Assembly (NCBI GenBank): GCA_011772495.1
Contig: WVZL01000001.1
Location: forward strand, 1-64,000
Source of the DNA: Candidatus Aminicenantota bacterium
Lineage (GTDB): Bacteria; Acidobacteriota; Aminicenantia; Aminicenantales; Aminicenantaceae
DNA: 64,000 nucleotides
Direction: 5' to 3'
Positions 56,136-64,000 of the stretch are shown one piece after another (position 1 is the stretch's first letter; every line of letters begins with the position of its first letter). Both the position numbers and the translations under genes were made by a program. Below the pieces are notes generated by a model. It did not search any database, was not told the origin of the DNA, and saw only the letters and a list, made by a program, of their open reading frames with translations.

Positions 56136-57309
56136 TTGACTTTAGCCTCTTGAGGTATTCCATCATAGCCAGTTGTGTGATTTCTTTAACCGGGCGCTCC
56201 GTTTTTTTCGCCATCCTCAAGCAATCCGAGAATTCAGGTTGAACATGAACTTCCTCACCCTCTAGGTAGGAGACCTTTATTCTGATCTCGTCTCCCAGGA
56301 TTTTGACTTTCCTGATCTCTCTTTCCAGCACTCTTCTGTCCACCGCGTAATACCTGACCCCAATAGAGCTCGTTTCCTTAAAGATCGTGCTGATCAAGGA
56401 ATCTATTTTATCAGCCGTAGCCAGCACGGTCAATTTGGTGGCCAGTCTGTTTTTTTTCATCAATACTGGCGTGAAATAGACATCCAAGGCTCCTGATTTC
56501 AGAGCTTTGTCAAAGAAGCTGGCCAGAACTTGTGGATTGGAGTCATCGATATTGGCTTCTATGGTATAGACTTTTTTCTCGGCCCTGAATTCTTCTTTTT
56601 TTCCGTAAAAAACTCTCAAGATATTGGCTATTTTAGGAAAGTCCTTGCTTCCTGCTCCATGCCCTATCCTTTCGTAGGAGGTTTCCGGGAAAGGAATAAA
56701 TTTCTTAACGAGAGTGGAGGCAATGGCAGCTCCGGTGGGTGTTACCAGCTCTTCTTTAACCCAGGCCGAATACACGGGGATATTTTTTAGAAGTTGGGCT
56801 GTAGCTGGCGAGGGAACAGGGAGAATGCCGTGGGAGGATTTGACCCATCCCGTCCCCAGGTTCAGGGGAGATGAGTAGAAATCTGAAATATCAAGCACCT
56901 CGGCCAGGAAGCAGGTTCCCAAAATGTCGATGATGGCATCATCGGCACCGATTTCATGAAGGTGGGTTTGGCTGAATTTGTTTCCATGGACTTTGGCTTC
57001 TGCCTGGAAGAGATTCTTAAAGATCGCCAGGGCATTCTTCTTTACCTTAGGGGAAAAGGGGCTGCCCTCTAGGAGAGCCTGGATATCTGTCCATTTTCGG
57101 GCTTCGACCTTTTTTCTGGTGACTCGGACATCGACCTTTAAGCCTCGAAGGGAAGCTCTTTTTGTTTCTCTGATCTGGATGCTCACAGGGAGTCCCAATT
57201 CGTTCATTTTTTCTTTAAACTGGGCAGATGAGACTCCCAAATCCAGGAGTGCGGCTAGAATCATGTCTCCACTCAAGCCCGTGGATGCATCAAAATAGCA
57301 AAATTTCAT
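56128..57309 (-). CDS. larC: Pyridinium-dithiocarboxylate nickel insertion protein LarC
   Basis: A 393-residue LarC-family protein that inserts nickel into the NPN cofactor of lactate racemase and other LarA-type enzymes. [19 protein letters not shown] opens it; [17 protein letters not shown] and [15 protein letters not shown] are family motifs. It is a single uninterrupted frame, unlike LarC of Lactobacillus which needs a frameshift. No larA, larB or larE lies in the window. AGGA precedes ATG 57309. Confidence 0.9.
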   Translation of the reverse strand: MKFCYFDASTGLSGDMILAALLDLGVSSAQFKEKMNELGLPVSIQIRETKRASLRGLKVDVRVTRKKVEARKWTDIQALLEGSPFSPKVKKNALAIFKNLFQAEAKVHGNKFSQTHLHEIGADDAIIDILGTCFLAEVLDISDFYSSPLNLGTGWVKSSHGILPVPSPATAQLLKNIPVYSAWVKEELVTPTGAAIASTLVKKFIPFPETSYERIGHGAGSKDFPKIANILRVFYGKKEEFRAEKKVYTIEANIDDSNPQVLASFFDKALKSGALDVYFTPVLMKKNRLATKLTVLATADKIDSLISTIFKETSSIGVRYYAVDRRVLEREIRKVKILGDEIRIKVSYLEGEEVHVQPEFSDCLRMAKKTERPVKEITQLAMMEYLKRLKSNG

Positions 57310-57328
57310 TTTTCCTGATTCTTACCCT

Positions 57329-58078
57329 TTAAGATTTTCTTTTCATGTTTTTGTCGATAAGCGGTAGTATCTCTCCAGACTTGCCCATGAGGGAAATATC
57401 AACATAAGGAGTGAGAGGAGTTGGGTTGAGGTTGATCTCTACGACCTTGGCTCCTGTTTCGGTTGCGCTCAGAGGAAGGGAAGCTGCGGGTTGGACCACG
57501 GCTGAGGTTCCGATAACAAACATCACTTCACATTGAGAGCTCAGGAGAAAGGCTCTTTGGAGAATGGTAGAGGAGAGGGATTCTCCGTACCAGACGACAT
57601 GGGGTCTGAGAAGGGCTTTACAAGATGGACAAAGGGGAGGGATTTCCTTCAGAGGAGAGTCAAGGTTTTCGGTCACTGTTCCTTCCTCAGTGCATCTCAT
57701 CTTCCAAATGTTCCCGTGAAGTTCCAGGATGTTTTTTAAGCCTGATTTTTGGTGAAGCCCATCTATGTTTTGAGTGATCAGGGCAAATTCTGGGAATATT
57801 TCCTCCCACCGAGCCAGGACCTTGTGTCCAGGATTAGGCTCGACCGGAGCAATGATTCCTCGCCGCCAATCGTACCACTCCCAGACGAGCTTGGGGTCCT
57901 GATGGAAGGCTGAAGGAGTGGCCAGTTCTTCAGCCCGGTATTTCCTCCAGAGTCCATCTTCTCCTCTAAAAGTCGGGATTCCAGACTCAGCCGATATTCC
58001 TGCTCCGGTCAGTATTACGACTCGGTTTGCTTCTCCCAGAAGCTCGCCTACAGCACTGATATCTGCGTTCTCACTCAT
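57329..58078 (-). CDS. cobB: NAD-dependent protein deacylase, sirtuin
   Basis: A 249-residue Sir2 protein. NAD motifs are TGAGISAESGIPTFRG and TQNIDGLHQKSG; catalytic H121 is in ELHGN. Y69 and R72 form the YxxR pair (WYDWRR) known from SIRT5 and CobB, which binds succinyl or malonyl lysine, so desuccinylase activity is likely. The zinc module shows only three Cys (one in MRCTEE, then CPSC). First gene of the run with larC, folE and metG (19-base gap). ATG 58078 has AAAGGA ahead. Confidence 0.88.
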   Translation of the reverse strand: MSENADISAVGELLGEANRVVILTGAGISAESGIPTFRGEDGLWRKYRAEELATPSAFHQDPKLVWEWYDWRRGIIAPVEPNPGHKVLARWEEIFPEFALITQNIDGLHQKSGLKNILELHGNIWKMRCTEEGTVTENLDSPLKEIPPLCPSCKALLRPHVVWYGESLSSTILQRAFLLSSQCEVMFVIGTSAVVQPAASLPLSATETGAKVVEINLNPTPLTPYVDISLMGKSGEILPLIDKNMKRKS

Positions 58079-58223
58079 CCTGTTGTCCTTTGAACCATAG
58101 GATAACCCTTTCTTTTTTAAAAATCAAAACCTAATAATGGCCGTCCACAGGCAGGCGTCAATAAAGAGAAAACAACGAGATACATGGGAAATAAAGGATT
58201 CTGGAAGATTAACCTATGAAATT

Positions 58224-58895
58224 TTAGAGGTTGAATGATAGGCCCAAAGAAATCGGAAAGCTCCAACATCCCCTTGAATCAGAGTGAGGCGACATTAAAG
58301 ACGGTGGCTTTCCTAAATACTGAGCTTTTATTTCTAAGAAGGCTCCGTTGCTGTAGGGTTTCCAGTCGAAGAGTATTAATTCAATTCCCACCCCAGCCCT
58401 TAACATCGGCACCCATGAGGAATCCCAGTAGTCGTTGTGGATCTCGTGATAAATTATTTGTATTTTATTTAAGGAGGCAGTTCCGATCTCAACCTTCAGA
58501 TAAGGTTTTAGAGATGCTTTTTGAGCTGTAAGCAAGTTCATTTTCCAACCTGCATAAACCAGGGTAATTTTTCTGTTTGAGAATTTTACGCCTTCAAAAA
58601 CTTGACCTTTATAATCTTTGTCTTCATATCCTATGATTGCCTGATGCCGGGGATAAAAACTGAAGCCAATTTCCAAACCTCCCCCAAATCCAGGTTGGAA
58701 GACCTCCCTGTAGCCTGGAGGATGGGAACCTTTTCCTGCCTTTCCCGCAAATAGAGGTTCACTTTGAAAACTAAATCTGGCCGAAAATTTTCTGTATTTT
58801 TCTTTGGATGAAGGCTTGACGACTTCTTCTGGCCAGAGAAAGGATAAGAAAGCCAGGAAACACAACAGGAATAAACAAAGTCTTTTCGTCCTCAT
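58224..58895 (-). CDS. Outer-membrane beta-barrel protein
   Basis: A 223-residue protein with a signal peptide (RLCLFLLCFLAFLSFLWPEE) and a barrel ending LGLSFNL. Strand-like segments (ARFSFQSEPLF, LEIGFSFYPRH, KPYLKVEIGTASL, LEIKAQYLG) alternate with short turns. It starts four bases after the PQQ-propeller gene and is probably co-transcribed with it, suggesting an envelope partner. No known family name recognised. Confidence 0.6.
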   Translation of the reverse strand: MRTKRLCLFLLCFLAFLSFLWPEEVVKPSSKEKYRKFSARFSFQSEPLFAGKAGKGSHPPGYREVFQPGFGGGLEIGFSFYPRHQAIIGYEDKDYKGQVFEGVKFSNRKITLVYAGWKMNLLTAQKASLKPYLKVEIGTASLNKIQIIYHEIHNDYWDSSWVPMLRAGVGIELILFDWKPYSNGAFLEIKAQYLGKPPSLMSPHSDSRGCWSFPISLGLSFNL

Positions 58896-58899
58896 TCAG

Positions 58900-60519
58900 T
58901 CACCATTTAAAAATGACGATTTCTTTCTTTCCGAGTGACACTTGAGCGCCCAAAGAGTTAAACGCTACGGCCTCGATGACATATTCACCCCTTGGGATGT
59001 CTTGAATATCCCAAACCCATTTAAAGCCAGAATCACTTTCGTCATATTCAGGAAATCTCTGGAAAATGTCGTCACGAGCAATCTCGAGTTCTGCATCTGT
59101 TTGATAAACGTCATTGATGTATATTTCAACTCTTAGAATGCCAGCAAAAGAAAGAGCCCAACCCGAGACCTCTATTTCATCGCCATAATAGATTATGGAA
59201 GATTCAGGTTTTTCCAACTCACCAAAGGGCGTATAATATTCCGAAGTCTGAATACTGCCTGCATTATGATTATCATGATGATATTTTGGCCAGGAGGACT
59301 GAGCAAGGCCATTTATACCGGAGTTTAGGGCATAGAAATACCCATCGCTCGTGCCAAAGTAGACAGTCCCATCCGTAGCAATAGCTGGAGAGGAGTTTAT
59401 CTTATCTCCAGTCGTGAAAGTCCATTTCAGGCTCCCGTCAGGATTAAGAGCATAAAACTGGCCATTGTAACATCCAAAATAGATAGTTCCATCTGAACCG
59501 ATGGCTGGAGAGCACAATATATTGTCATCTGTGTCGAAGCCCCACTTGACGCTTCCATCAGGATTAAGGGCATGAAGCATATATTCGTAAGTTGTCATGT
59601 AAGCGCTATAATTATTCCCGAAATATAGAGTCCCCTCTGGGCCGATAGTAGGATGAGCCGCATAAGGAATAATGAAACCAGAGCCTCCTAAGTAGTACCG
59701 CCATTTTACCGAACCTTCTGGATCAAGAGCATAAATATTTCCATCCTTTGAGCTGACATAAATGGTTCCGTCTGAATTGATAGCAGGAGAATATTGGACT
59801 TTTCCTCCGGCGACAAATTCCCATCTTATTATCCCCTCAGGACTGAACGCACAAAGTTTGTATTCTGAAGAGGCCCCTATATAAATAGTTCCGTCTGGAC
59901 CTATGCTGGGGGAAGAATTGGGCCGGCTTCCGAGAGTGTATTTCCACTTAAGATTCCCATCAGGATTCAGGGCATAGAAATTTCCATCCTTAGAGGTGAA
60001 ATAGATAGTCCCGTCAAACCCTATGGCTGGTGATGAAGAGATGATATCTCCTGTCTTAAATTTCCATTTCAAGCTTCCGTCAGAGTTAAGGGCATAAAAA
60101 TTTCCATCAGGCGAGCCAAAGTAAATAGTTCGACCATCTCCGACACAAGGGCTGGCACTTTCAGATTCACCGTATGTTTTAAAATCCCATTTCTTGGTGC
60201 CATCTGGATTCAAGGCATAAAGAATATATTGAGAATTTTGGGAGGCGCAAAAATAAATGGTTCCGTCTGAATCAACGGCTGCAGAAGACTCGATGTTTCC
60301 CCCTGTATAAAATTTCCATTTGAGAGTCCCTTCAAGATTGGTGGGTTCGGTTTCTTTTAGTTGCTCTGATTTAACTGCAGGTTTTAGGCGTGGGCTTAAG
60401 ACAGAGCGAGATTTCAGCGTTTGATCATCAGAAGTTCCATGAGAAAAAAAGCAAATTGTCAGGATTAGAAAAATCCCCCCCCAGGAAAGCATGAATAACC
60501 TGATGAAATTTTTATTCAT
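58900..60519 (-). CDS. Secreted PQQ-type beta-propeller protein with C-terminal Ig-like domain
   Basis: A 539-residue exported protein (signal in FIRLFMLSWGGIFLILTICFFSHG). Eight repeats of about 42 residues (residues about 65-415), each with a core such as SPAIGSDGTIYFGCYNGQFYALNPDGSLKW, in pieces, form an eight-bladed PQQ/YVTN-like propeller of the BamB type. Residues about 425-539 look Ig-like (IEVSGWALSFAGILRVEIYIND). It probably has a binding or scaffold role rather than PQQ enzymology: the Trp-docking residues of quinoprotein dehydrogenases were not seen. Read with the barrel protein downstream. Confidence 0.75.
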   Translation of the reverse strand: MNKNFIRLFMLSWGGIFLILTICFFSHGTSDDQTLKSRSVLSPRLKPAVKSEQLKETEPTNLEGTLKWKFYTGGNIESSAAVDSDGTIYFCASQNSQYILYALNPDGTKKWDFKTYGESESASPCVGDGRTIYFGSPDGNFYALNSDGSLKWKFKTGDIISSSPAIGFDGTIYFTSKDGNFYALNPDGNLKWKYTLGSRPNSSPSIGPDGTIYIGASSEYKLCAFSPEGIIRWEFVAGGKVQYSPAINSDGTIYVSSKDGNIYALDPEGSVKWRYYLGGSGFIIPYAAHPTIGPEGTLYFGNNYSAYMTTYEYMLHALNPDGSVKWGFDTDDNILCSPAIGSDGTIYFGCYNGQFYALNPDGSLKWTFTTGDKINSSPAIATDGTVYFGTSDGYFYALNSGINGLAQSSWPKYHHDNHNAGSIQTSEYYTPFGELEKPESSIIYYGDEIEVSGWALSFAGILRVEIYINDVYQTDAELEIARDDIFQRFPEYDESDSGFKWVWDIQDIPRGEYVIEAVAFNSLGAQVSLGKKEIVIFKW

Positions 60520-60773
60520 TCTGCTAAGACTCTATTCTTCTTAGGCCCGAGGACTTTGTTTCTTGGGCATCTTTTGTTTTTATCTCTTCTGGCCTATTTT
60601 CCTGAGTGCTATTTACATTCATATATATATTAATAGATGTGTGGGAGTGATGTCTATAAATATTAATCCTCAGGTCTAGGCCTTTACCCCTTTTTTTCAT
60701 AAATCAATATTAAGCCTCAAAGCGTTGGAGAGGCCAGCCAGGAGGGGAGTTAGGGGAAGTATGCGTTTGCTCC
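60520..60773. other. Gap between the propeller gene and mtnP
   Basis: No coding frame stands out. It contains an AT-rich run (60617-60635) and two similar segments (ATAAATATTAATCCTCA near 60656 and ATAAATCAATATTAAGCCTCA near 60699) of unknown meaning. No clear promoter for the minus-strand gene was found. Confidence 0.4.
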
Positions 60774-60802
60774 TTGACTTGCGATTTTAATCATTATATA
60801 TC
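60774..60802 (+). promoter_or_regulatory. Sigma-70-type promoter of mtnP
   Basis: TTGACT (60774-60779), a 17-base spacer and TATATC (60797-60802). The expected start near 60809 lies 18 bases ahead of ATG 60827, with TTAGGAGG between them. Confidence 0.65.
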
Positions 60803-60826
60803 AATAGTCTGCTCTTAGGAGGCAGA

Positions 60827-61720
60827 ATGGAAGGGAATGAGAAGATTAAAGACCATAAGGTGGACCTTGGTATTCTCGGAGGTACTGGCCTTTATGAGAT
60901 TGAGGGATTGACGGATATCAAAGAGATTCCTCTGGAAACTCCTTTTGGTGCTCCTTCTGAAGTCTATATTCTGGGCGAACTGGAAGGAAAGAGAGTGGCC
61001 TTTCTCAGCCGCCATGGTCAGGGGCATCGAATCTTGCCTTCAGAGATCAATTACCGAGCGAATATTTATGGGTTTAAGATGCTCGAAGCCGAAAGAGTTA
61101 TCTCGGTCAGCGCTGTGGGATCGCTGAAAGAGGAAATCAAGCCTCAAGATATTGTCTTTGCAGATCAGTTTTTCGACCGAACAAGAAGGAAAAACACCTT
61201 TTTTGGGGAGGGGATTGCTGCCCATATCAGTTTTGCCGATCCTGTCTGTCCGTCGCTATCCGAGGTCTTATACACGGCGGGCAAGGATTTAGGGTTGAGA
61301 GTTCATAAAGGGGGAACCTATATCTGCATTGATGGGCCAGCTTTCTCAGCCCGTGCCGAGTCTAACATTTATCGTTCCTGGGGATGCCATGTTATCGGGA
61401 TGACCAGCGCCACGGAAGCCAAGCTCTGTCGCGAGGCAGAGATCTGCTACGCCACCATGAACCTGGTCTCTGATTATGATGTCTGGCATGTGGAAGAAGA
61501 GCCGGTCTCGGTGGAGATCATCTTGGAAAATCTTCGTCAGAATATTCATCAGGCCAAGGCTATAATCAAGAAGGCTCTTTCTATCCTGCCAGAGCAGAGA
61601 GAAGATCAGTGTGAGTGCGGCCTGGCCATGGAGAATATCGTGGTTACCAAACCTGAGCTCATCCCTGGAGAAACGAAGGAAAAGCTTCGCCTAATCTTAA
61701 AGAAATACTTAAAGTCCTGA
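60827..61720 (+). CDS. mtnP: S-methyl-5'-thioadenosine phosphorylase
   Basis: A 297-residue purine phosphorylase splitting methylthioadenosine into adenine and 5-methylthioribose-1-phosphate. GILGGTGLYEIEG, SRHGQGHRILPSEINYRANI and the purine site MTSATEAKLCREAEICYATMNL fit MTAP/PNP type II; the base-contact motif reads TSATEA where MTAP commonly has TxxPEA. Its C-terminus adds about 30 residues with CECG. It is the first gene of a two-gene unit with the PfkB kinase. An adenosine or inosine substrate is also possible. Confidence 0.88.
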   Translation: MEGNEKIKDHKVDLGILGGTGLYEIEGLTDIKEIPLETPFGAPSEVYILGELEGKRVAFLSRHGQGHRILPSEINYRANIYGFKMLEAERVISVSAVGSLKEEIKPQDIVFADQFFDRTRRKNTFFGEGIAAHISFADPVCPSLSEVLYTAGKDLGLRVHKGGTYICIDGPAFSARAESNIYRSWGCHVIGMTSATEAKLCREAEICYATMNLVSDYDVWHVEEEPVSVEIILENLRQNIHQAKAIIKKALSILPEQREDQCECGLAMENIVVTKPELIPGETKEKLRLILKKYLKS

Positions 61721-61731
61721 GAAAAAACGTC

Positions 61732-62631
61732 ATGAGTCTGGTTGTTGTTGGTTCCTTAGCCTTTGACACCCTTGAAACTCCCCACGGCAGGAGAGAAAGG
61801 ATTATCGGAGGCTCCTGCTCCTATTTTGCTTTGGCCGCCAGTTTCTTTACTCAGCCCAAAATCGTAGCTGCGGTCGGAGAAGATTTTCCCCAGGAGACAA
61901 TCCGTTTGTTCCAGGAGAAAGGAATCGATATCCAGGGTTTGAGGATCGAGCAGGGAAAAACCTTCCACTGGGAAGCCCGCTACGGGGATGACCCTAATCA
62001 GAGAACAACCATCAAGACAGAATTGAATGTCTTCAAGGATTTCAGCCCCGAGCTTCCTCCAGAATACCAAGAAGCTGATTTGGTTTTTCTGGCTAATATC
62101 GACCCTGATTTACAGGATGATATCCTGACCCAGGTGAAGAAACCGAAGCTGGTAGCCATGGATACCATAAACCTGTGGATTCAGAGCAAGCCGGTCTCGC
62201 TTTTAAGAGTAATGGAGAAAGTGGATATTTTCTTTGCCAATGAAGAAGAGGTCAAAATGCTAACTAAACAGACAAACCTTATTAAAGCGGGCAAAGAGAT
62301 CCTCCGCCAAGGCCCCTCCTGGGCAGCCATCAAGAAAGGAGAGCATGGAGCTCTGGTCATGGGCAAAGATTTTATTTTTTCAGTGCTGGCTCATCCTTGC
62401 GAGGAAGTCATCGACGCCACTGGAGCAGGAGATAGCTTTGGGGGAGGGTTCATGGGTTACCTGGATATGGTCAAATCCATCAGCGAGAAGGAGATCCGCA
62501 AAGCTGCTGTTTATGGAAGTGTCCTGGCCTCCTTCACCATCGAGGATTTTGGGATCGAGCGCTTGAAATCCCTTACCCTTCCAGAGATAGAGAGCCGCTT
62601 TCTCGAATTCAAAAAGCGAGTCTCTTTTTAG
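61732..62631 (+). CDS. PfkB-family carbohydrate/nucleoside kinase
   Basis: A 299-residue ribokinase-fold enzyme. The two PfkB signatures are GGSCSYFALAAS (residues 24-35) and DATGAGDSFGGGFMGYL with catalytic Asp. The adenine pocket FFANEEEVKML and AIKKGEHGALV are standard. It is 11 bases after mtnP and was probably made with it. It may phosphorylate adenosine or a sugar made during methylthioadenosine salvage, but the substrate is not readable from sequence. Confidence 0.85.
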   Translation: MSLVVVGSLAFDTLETPHGRRERIIGGSCSYFALAASFFTQPKIVAAVGEDFPQETIRLFQEKGIDIQGLRIEQGKTFHWEARYGDDPNQRTTIKTELNVFKDFSPELPPEYQEADLVFLANIDPDLQDDILTQVKKPKLVAMDTINLWIQSKPVSLLRVMEKVDIFFANEEEVKMLTKQTNLIKAGKEILRQGPSWAAIKKGEHGALVMGKDFIFSVLAHPCEEVIDATGAGDSFGGGFMGYLDMVKSISEKEIRKAAVYGSVLASFTIEDFGIERLKSLTLPEIESRFLEFKKRVSF

Positions 62632-62666
62632 AAAAAGAGGGACCTCTGGATCGAATAGAAATAGAA

Positions 62667-63875
62667 TTATTTAATATCGACTTTAAGGACGATCGCCGCA
62701 GCTGTATCTCCAGCAGCACAGCCGTCAAAAAGCCCGTATCCTCCCCCTAAGATGACCAGTTCTTCTATCAATTCTATGATGAGCCGGGCACCCGTGGGAC
62801 CCTGCGGATGACCCCAGACGAGTGAGCAGCCATAATTGTTCATCTCTTCATACTTGATACCCATTTCCCGGCAGAAATAGACGTCATTCACGGCAAAGGG
62901 AGTATGAGTTTTGATGGCCTTAACATCTTTTATCCCTATTCCTGCAGTCGAAAGAGCTTTTTGAGCTGCCGGCACGATGGCCATAGCCATGAAGCCTCTC
63001 TTTGCTCTGGACTCTTCATAAGAGAGGATTTGTATTTCTACTTTTGGATCGCGGCTGAGTTCTTGAGCCTTTTCTCGAGTTGTCACGACGAGACTTGCGT
63101 TGCCATCAGCCGGATAGGTCTGCGTTCCGAAGGTCACTGTCCCTCCTTCAGCCACGGGCCTCAGCCTGGCCAGTCCGTCAGCAGTGGTGGGAAAAACACC
63201 CTCATCCCCATTCACGGTGGCCAGGACTTTCCGTCCGAATAAATCTCTGACGTCTATGGGAACAACCATGAACCGGTGGAGAAAAGCACTGTTGTCTTTA
63301 AGGGCGTCCTGATATTGAGTAGAACGGATAAAGGCCACTTCATCCTGCTCTTCTTTTGATATTCCGGCTTCCTTGGCTACGTTTTCAGCCGTATCAATCA
63401 TGGCATTCTTGGCATAGGGGTCGTAGCCGAAATTATCCCACACCCAATCTTCTTTATCTCCTGTTCCTCCAACTCCAAGAGGATTAGGATAGTATATATG
63501 GGGTCCGTTGCTAGTCCGGTCGCAGGTGACAACCAGCACTGTTTCTCTACCTCCGAGTTCGATCTGCCCAGAGGCTTCGCTCACGCATTGGGCCGAAGTC
63601 GCGCAGGCCTGGCTGATGGTGGGCCCGGTTATTCCCTTGGCTCCTATCATGCCCGCTATCCAGGGGGCACCGTAGAAGCTGTTTTTCTGCGGTATGGTTA
63701 TTCCTAGGACTATCCCGTCGAATGTCTCCGGCGAGATTGTTCGAGCCAGAAACGCCCTCTTGCAGGTTTCGGCTGCGAAGATCATGGAATGAAGGTGAGC
63801 AAAGTTTCCCTGCCATCGACAAAAAGGGGTGCTCCAGTAGGCGTCATAGGGTATATATGCTTTCTCAAAATTCAT
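62667..63875 (-). CDS. Thiolase-family acyltransferase with atypical active site
   Basis: A 402-residue thiolase-fold protein. Nucleophile C91 is in SQACATSAQ, and H356 in GHPQGPTG is in the expected place. H324 stands where most thiolases have the NEAF Asn (here HTPFAVND, closer to the HDCF of SCP2-type). The last Cys motif is DGCAAGDT (C386), not CxG. Such proteins act in beta-oxidation or aromatic/branched acyl-CoA breakdown, or as SCP2-like synthases. GGAGGTAAAC lies ahead of ATG 63875. A fragment of a further acyl-CoA enzyme precedes it. Confidence 0.8.
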   Translation of the reverse strand: MNFEKAYIPYDAYWSTPFCRWQGNFAHLHSMIFAAETCKRAFLARTISPETFDGIVLGITIPQKNSFYGAPWIAGMIGAKGITGPTISQACATSAQCVSEASGQIELGGRETVLVVTCDRTSNGPHIYYPNPLGVGGTGDKEDWVWDNFGYDPYAKNAMIDTAENVAKEAGISKEEQDEVAFIRSTQYQDALKDNSAFLHRFMVVPIDVRDLFGRKVLATVNGDEGVFPTTADGLARLRPVAEGGTVTFGTQTYPADGNASLVVTTREKAQELSRDPKVEIQILSYEESRAKRGFMAMAIVPAAQKALSTAGIGIKDVKAIKTHTPFAVNDVYFCREMGIKYEEMNNYGCSLVWGHPQGPTGARLIIELIEELVILGGGYGLFDGCAAGDTAAAIVLKVDIK

Positions 63876-63916
63876 GTTTACCTCCAGTTCTCAAGTCTTT
63901 TACTCTTTTACTCGAG

Positions 63917-64000
63917 TTAAGAATGGGAAAATTCAGCATTTCTCTTGGGGCCGAATTTCATGAAGTTTTCCATCCCGATCCTCATATCTTTCGTGTTTAA
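63917..64000 (-). CDS. C-terminal end of a possible enoyl-CoA hydratase (crotonase) family protein, cut by the window
   Basis: On the minus strand an open frame runs from the window edge to TAA at 63917-63919 and encodes 27 residues, LNTKDMRIGMENFMKFGPKR plus NAEFSHS. The pattern T-x-D-M-x-x-G-M-x-x-F resembles the crotonase C-terminal helix (TxDFKEGxxAFLEKR). It would be transcribed ahead of the thiolase, a natural pair in acyl-CoA oxidation. Evidence is only the tail. Confidence 0.4.
   Translation of the reverse strand, partial: LNTKDMRIGMENFMKFGPKRNAEFSHS

Noticed and set aside
56128-57309. Split LarC requiring a programmed frameshift
   Set aside because: The frame is continuous over the full family length.

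Overview
The window is bacterial chromosomal DNA of moderate G+C. Outer-membrane beta-barrel proteins, lipoproteins and a periplasmic lytic transglycosylase indicate a diderm (Gram-negative-type) cell. An ATP-dependent benzoyl-CoA-reductase-type operon, LarC, a papain-like lipoprotein and many charged tails on ribosomal proteins suggest an uncultured anaerobe. My best guess is an Aminicenantes/Acidobacteriota-like lineage, but this rests on general resemblance only and was not tested.

Positions 1-32329 form one almost uninterrupted plus-strand run of information-processing genes: end of a first tuf, rpmG, tRNA-Trp, secE, nusG, rplKAJL, rpoBC, the str cluster (rpsL, rpsG, fusA, second tuf), S10, spc and alpha clusters ending in rplQ. 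Several features are unusual. RpoB carries an eight-cysteine insertion. L7/L12, L3, S5 and L30 carry long charged extensions. tuf uses only TTG/TTA for leucine. Three of the gaps hold a degenerate 9-bp tandem repeat.

Positions 32330-39430 are mainly minus strand: cysK (with a cysteine-rich tail), a papain-like lipoprotein, the CCA-adding enzyme and galE in one direction, then mltD from its own promoter. Two copies of a long inverted repeat with the core GGGGACGGTTCTATTTT frame mltD.

Positions 39559-47392 are the most interesting part. A consensus promoter overlapped by a 32-bp palindrome drives a winged-helix/GNAT fusion protein, followed by two HgdB-family reductase subunits, two ASKHA-type activating ATPase subunits, a 2[4Fe-4S] ferredoxin and a large NAD(P)H:ferredoxin-type flavoprotein. 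The gene content matches the Azoarcus bzdNOPQ-M-V set for ATP-driven reduction of an aromatic acyl-CoA. The leading fusion protein and its operator look like a self-contained control circuit.

Positions 47393-64000 are a mixed region: a LEA14-like protein, a family 2 glycosyltransferase with a nitroreductase, a decayed thi4 thiazole synthase with an intact promoter, outer-membrane proteins, a TsaC/YrdC protein, a PqqB-like metallo-hydrolase, the minus-strand run sirtuin-larC-folE-metG, an eight-repeat PQQ-type propeller protein, a methylthioadenosine phosphorylase plus PfkB kinase pair, a thiolase, and at the right edge the last 27 codons of what may be a crotonase-family enzyme.
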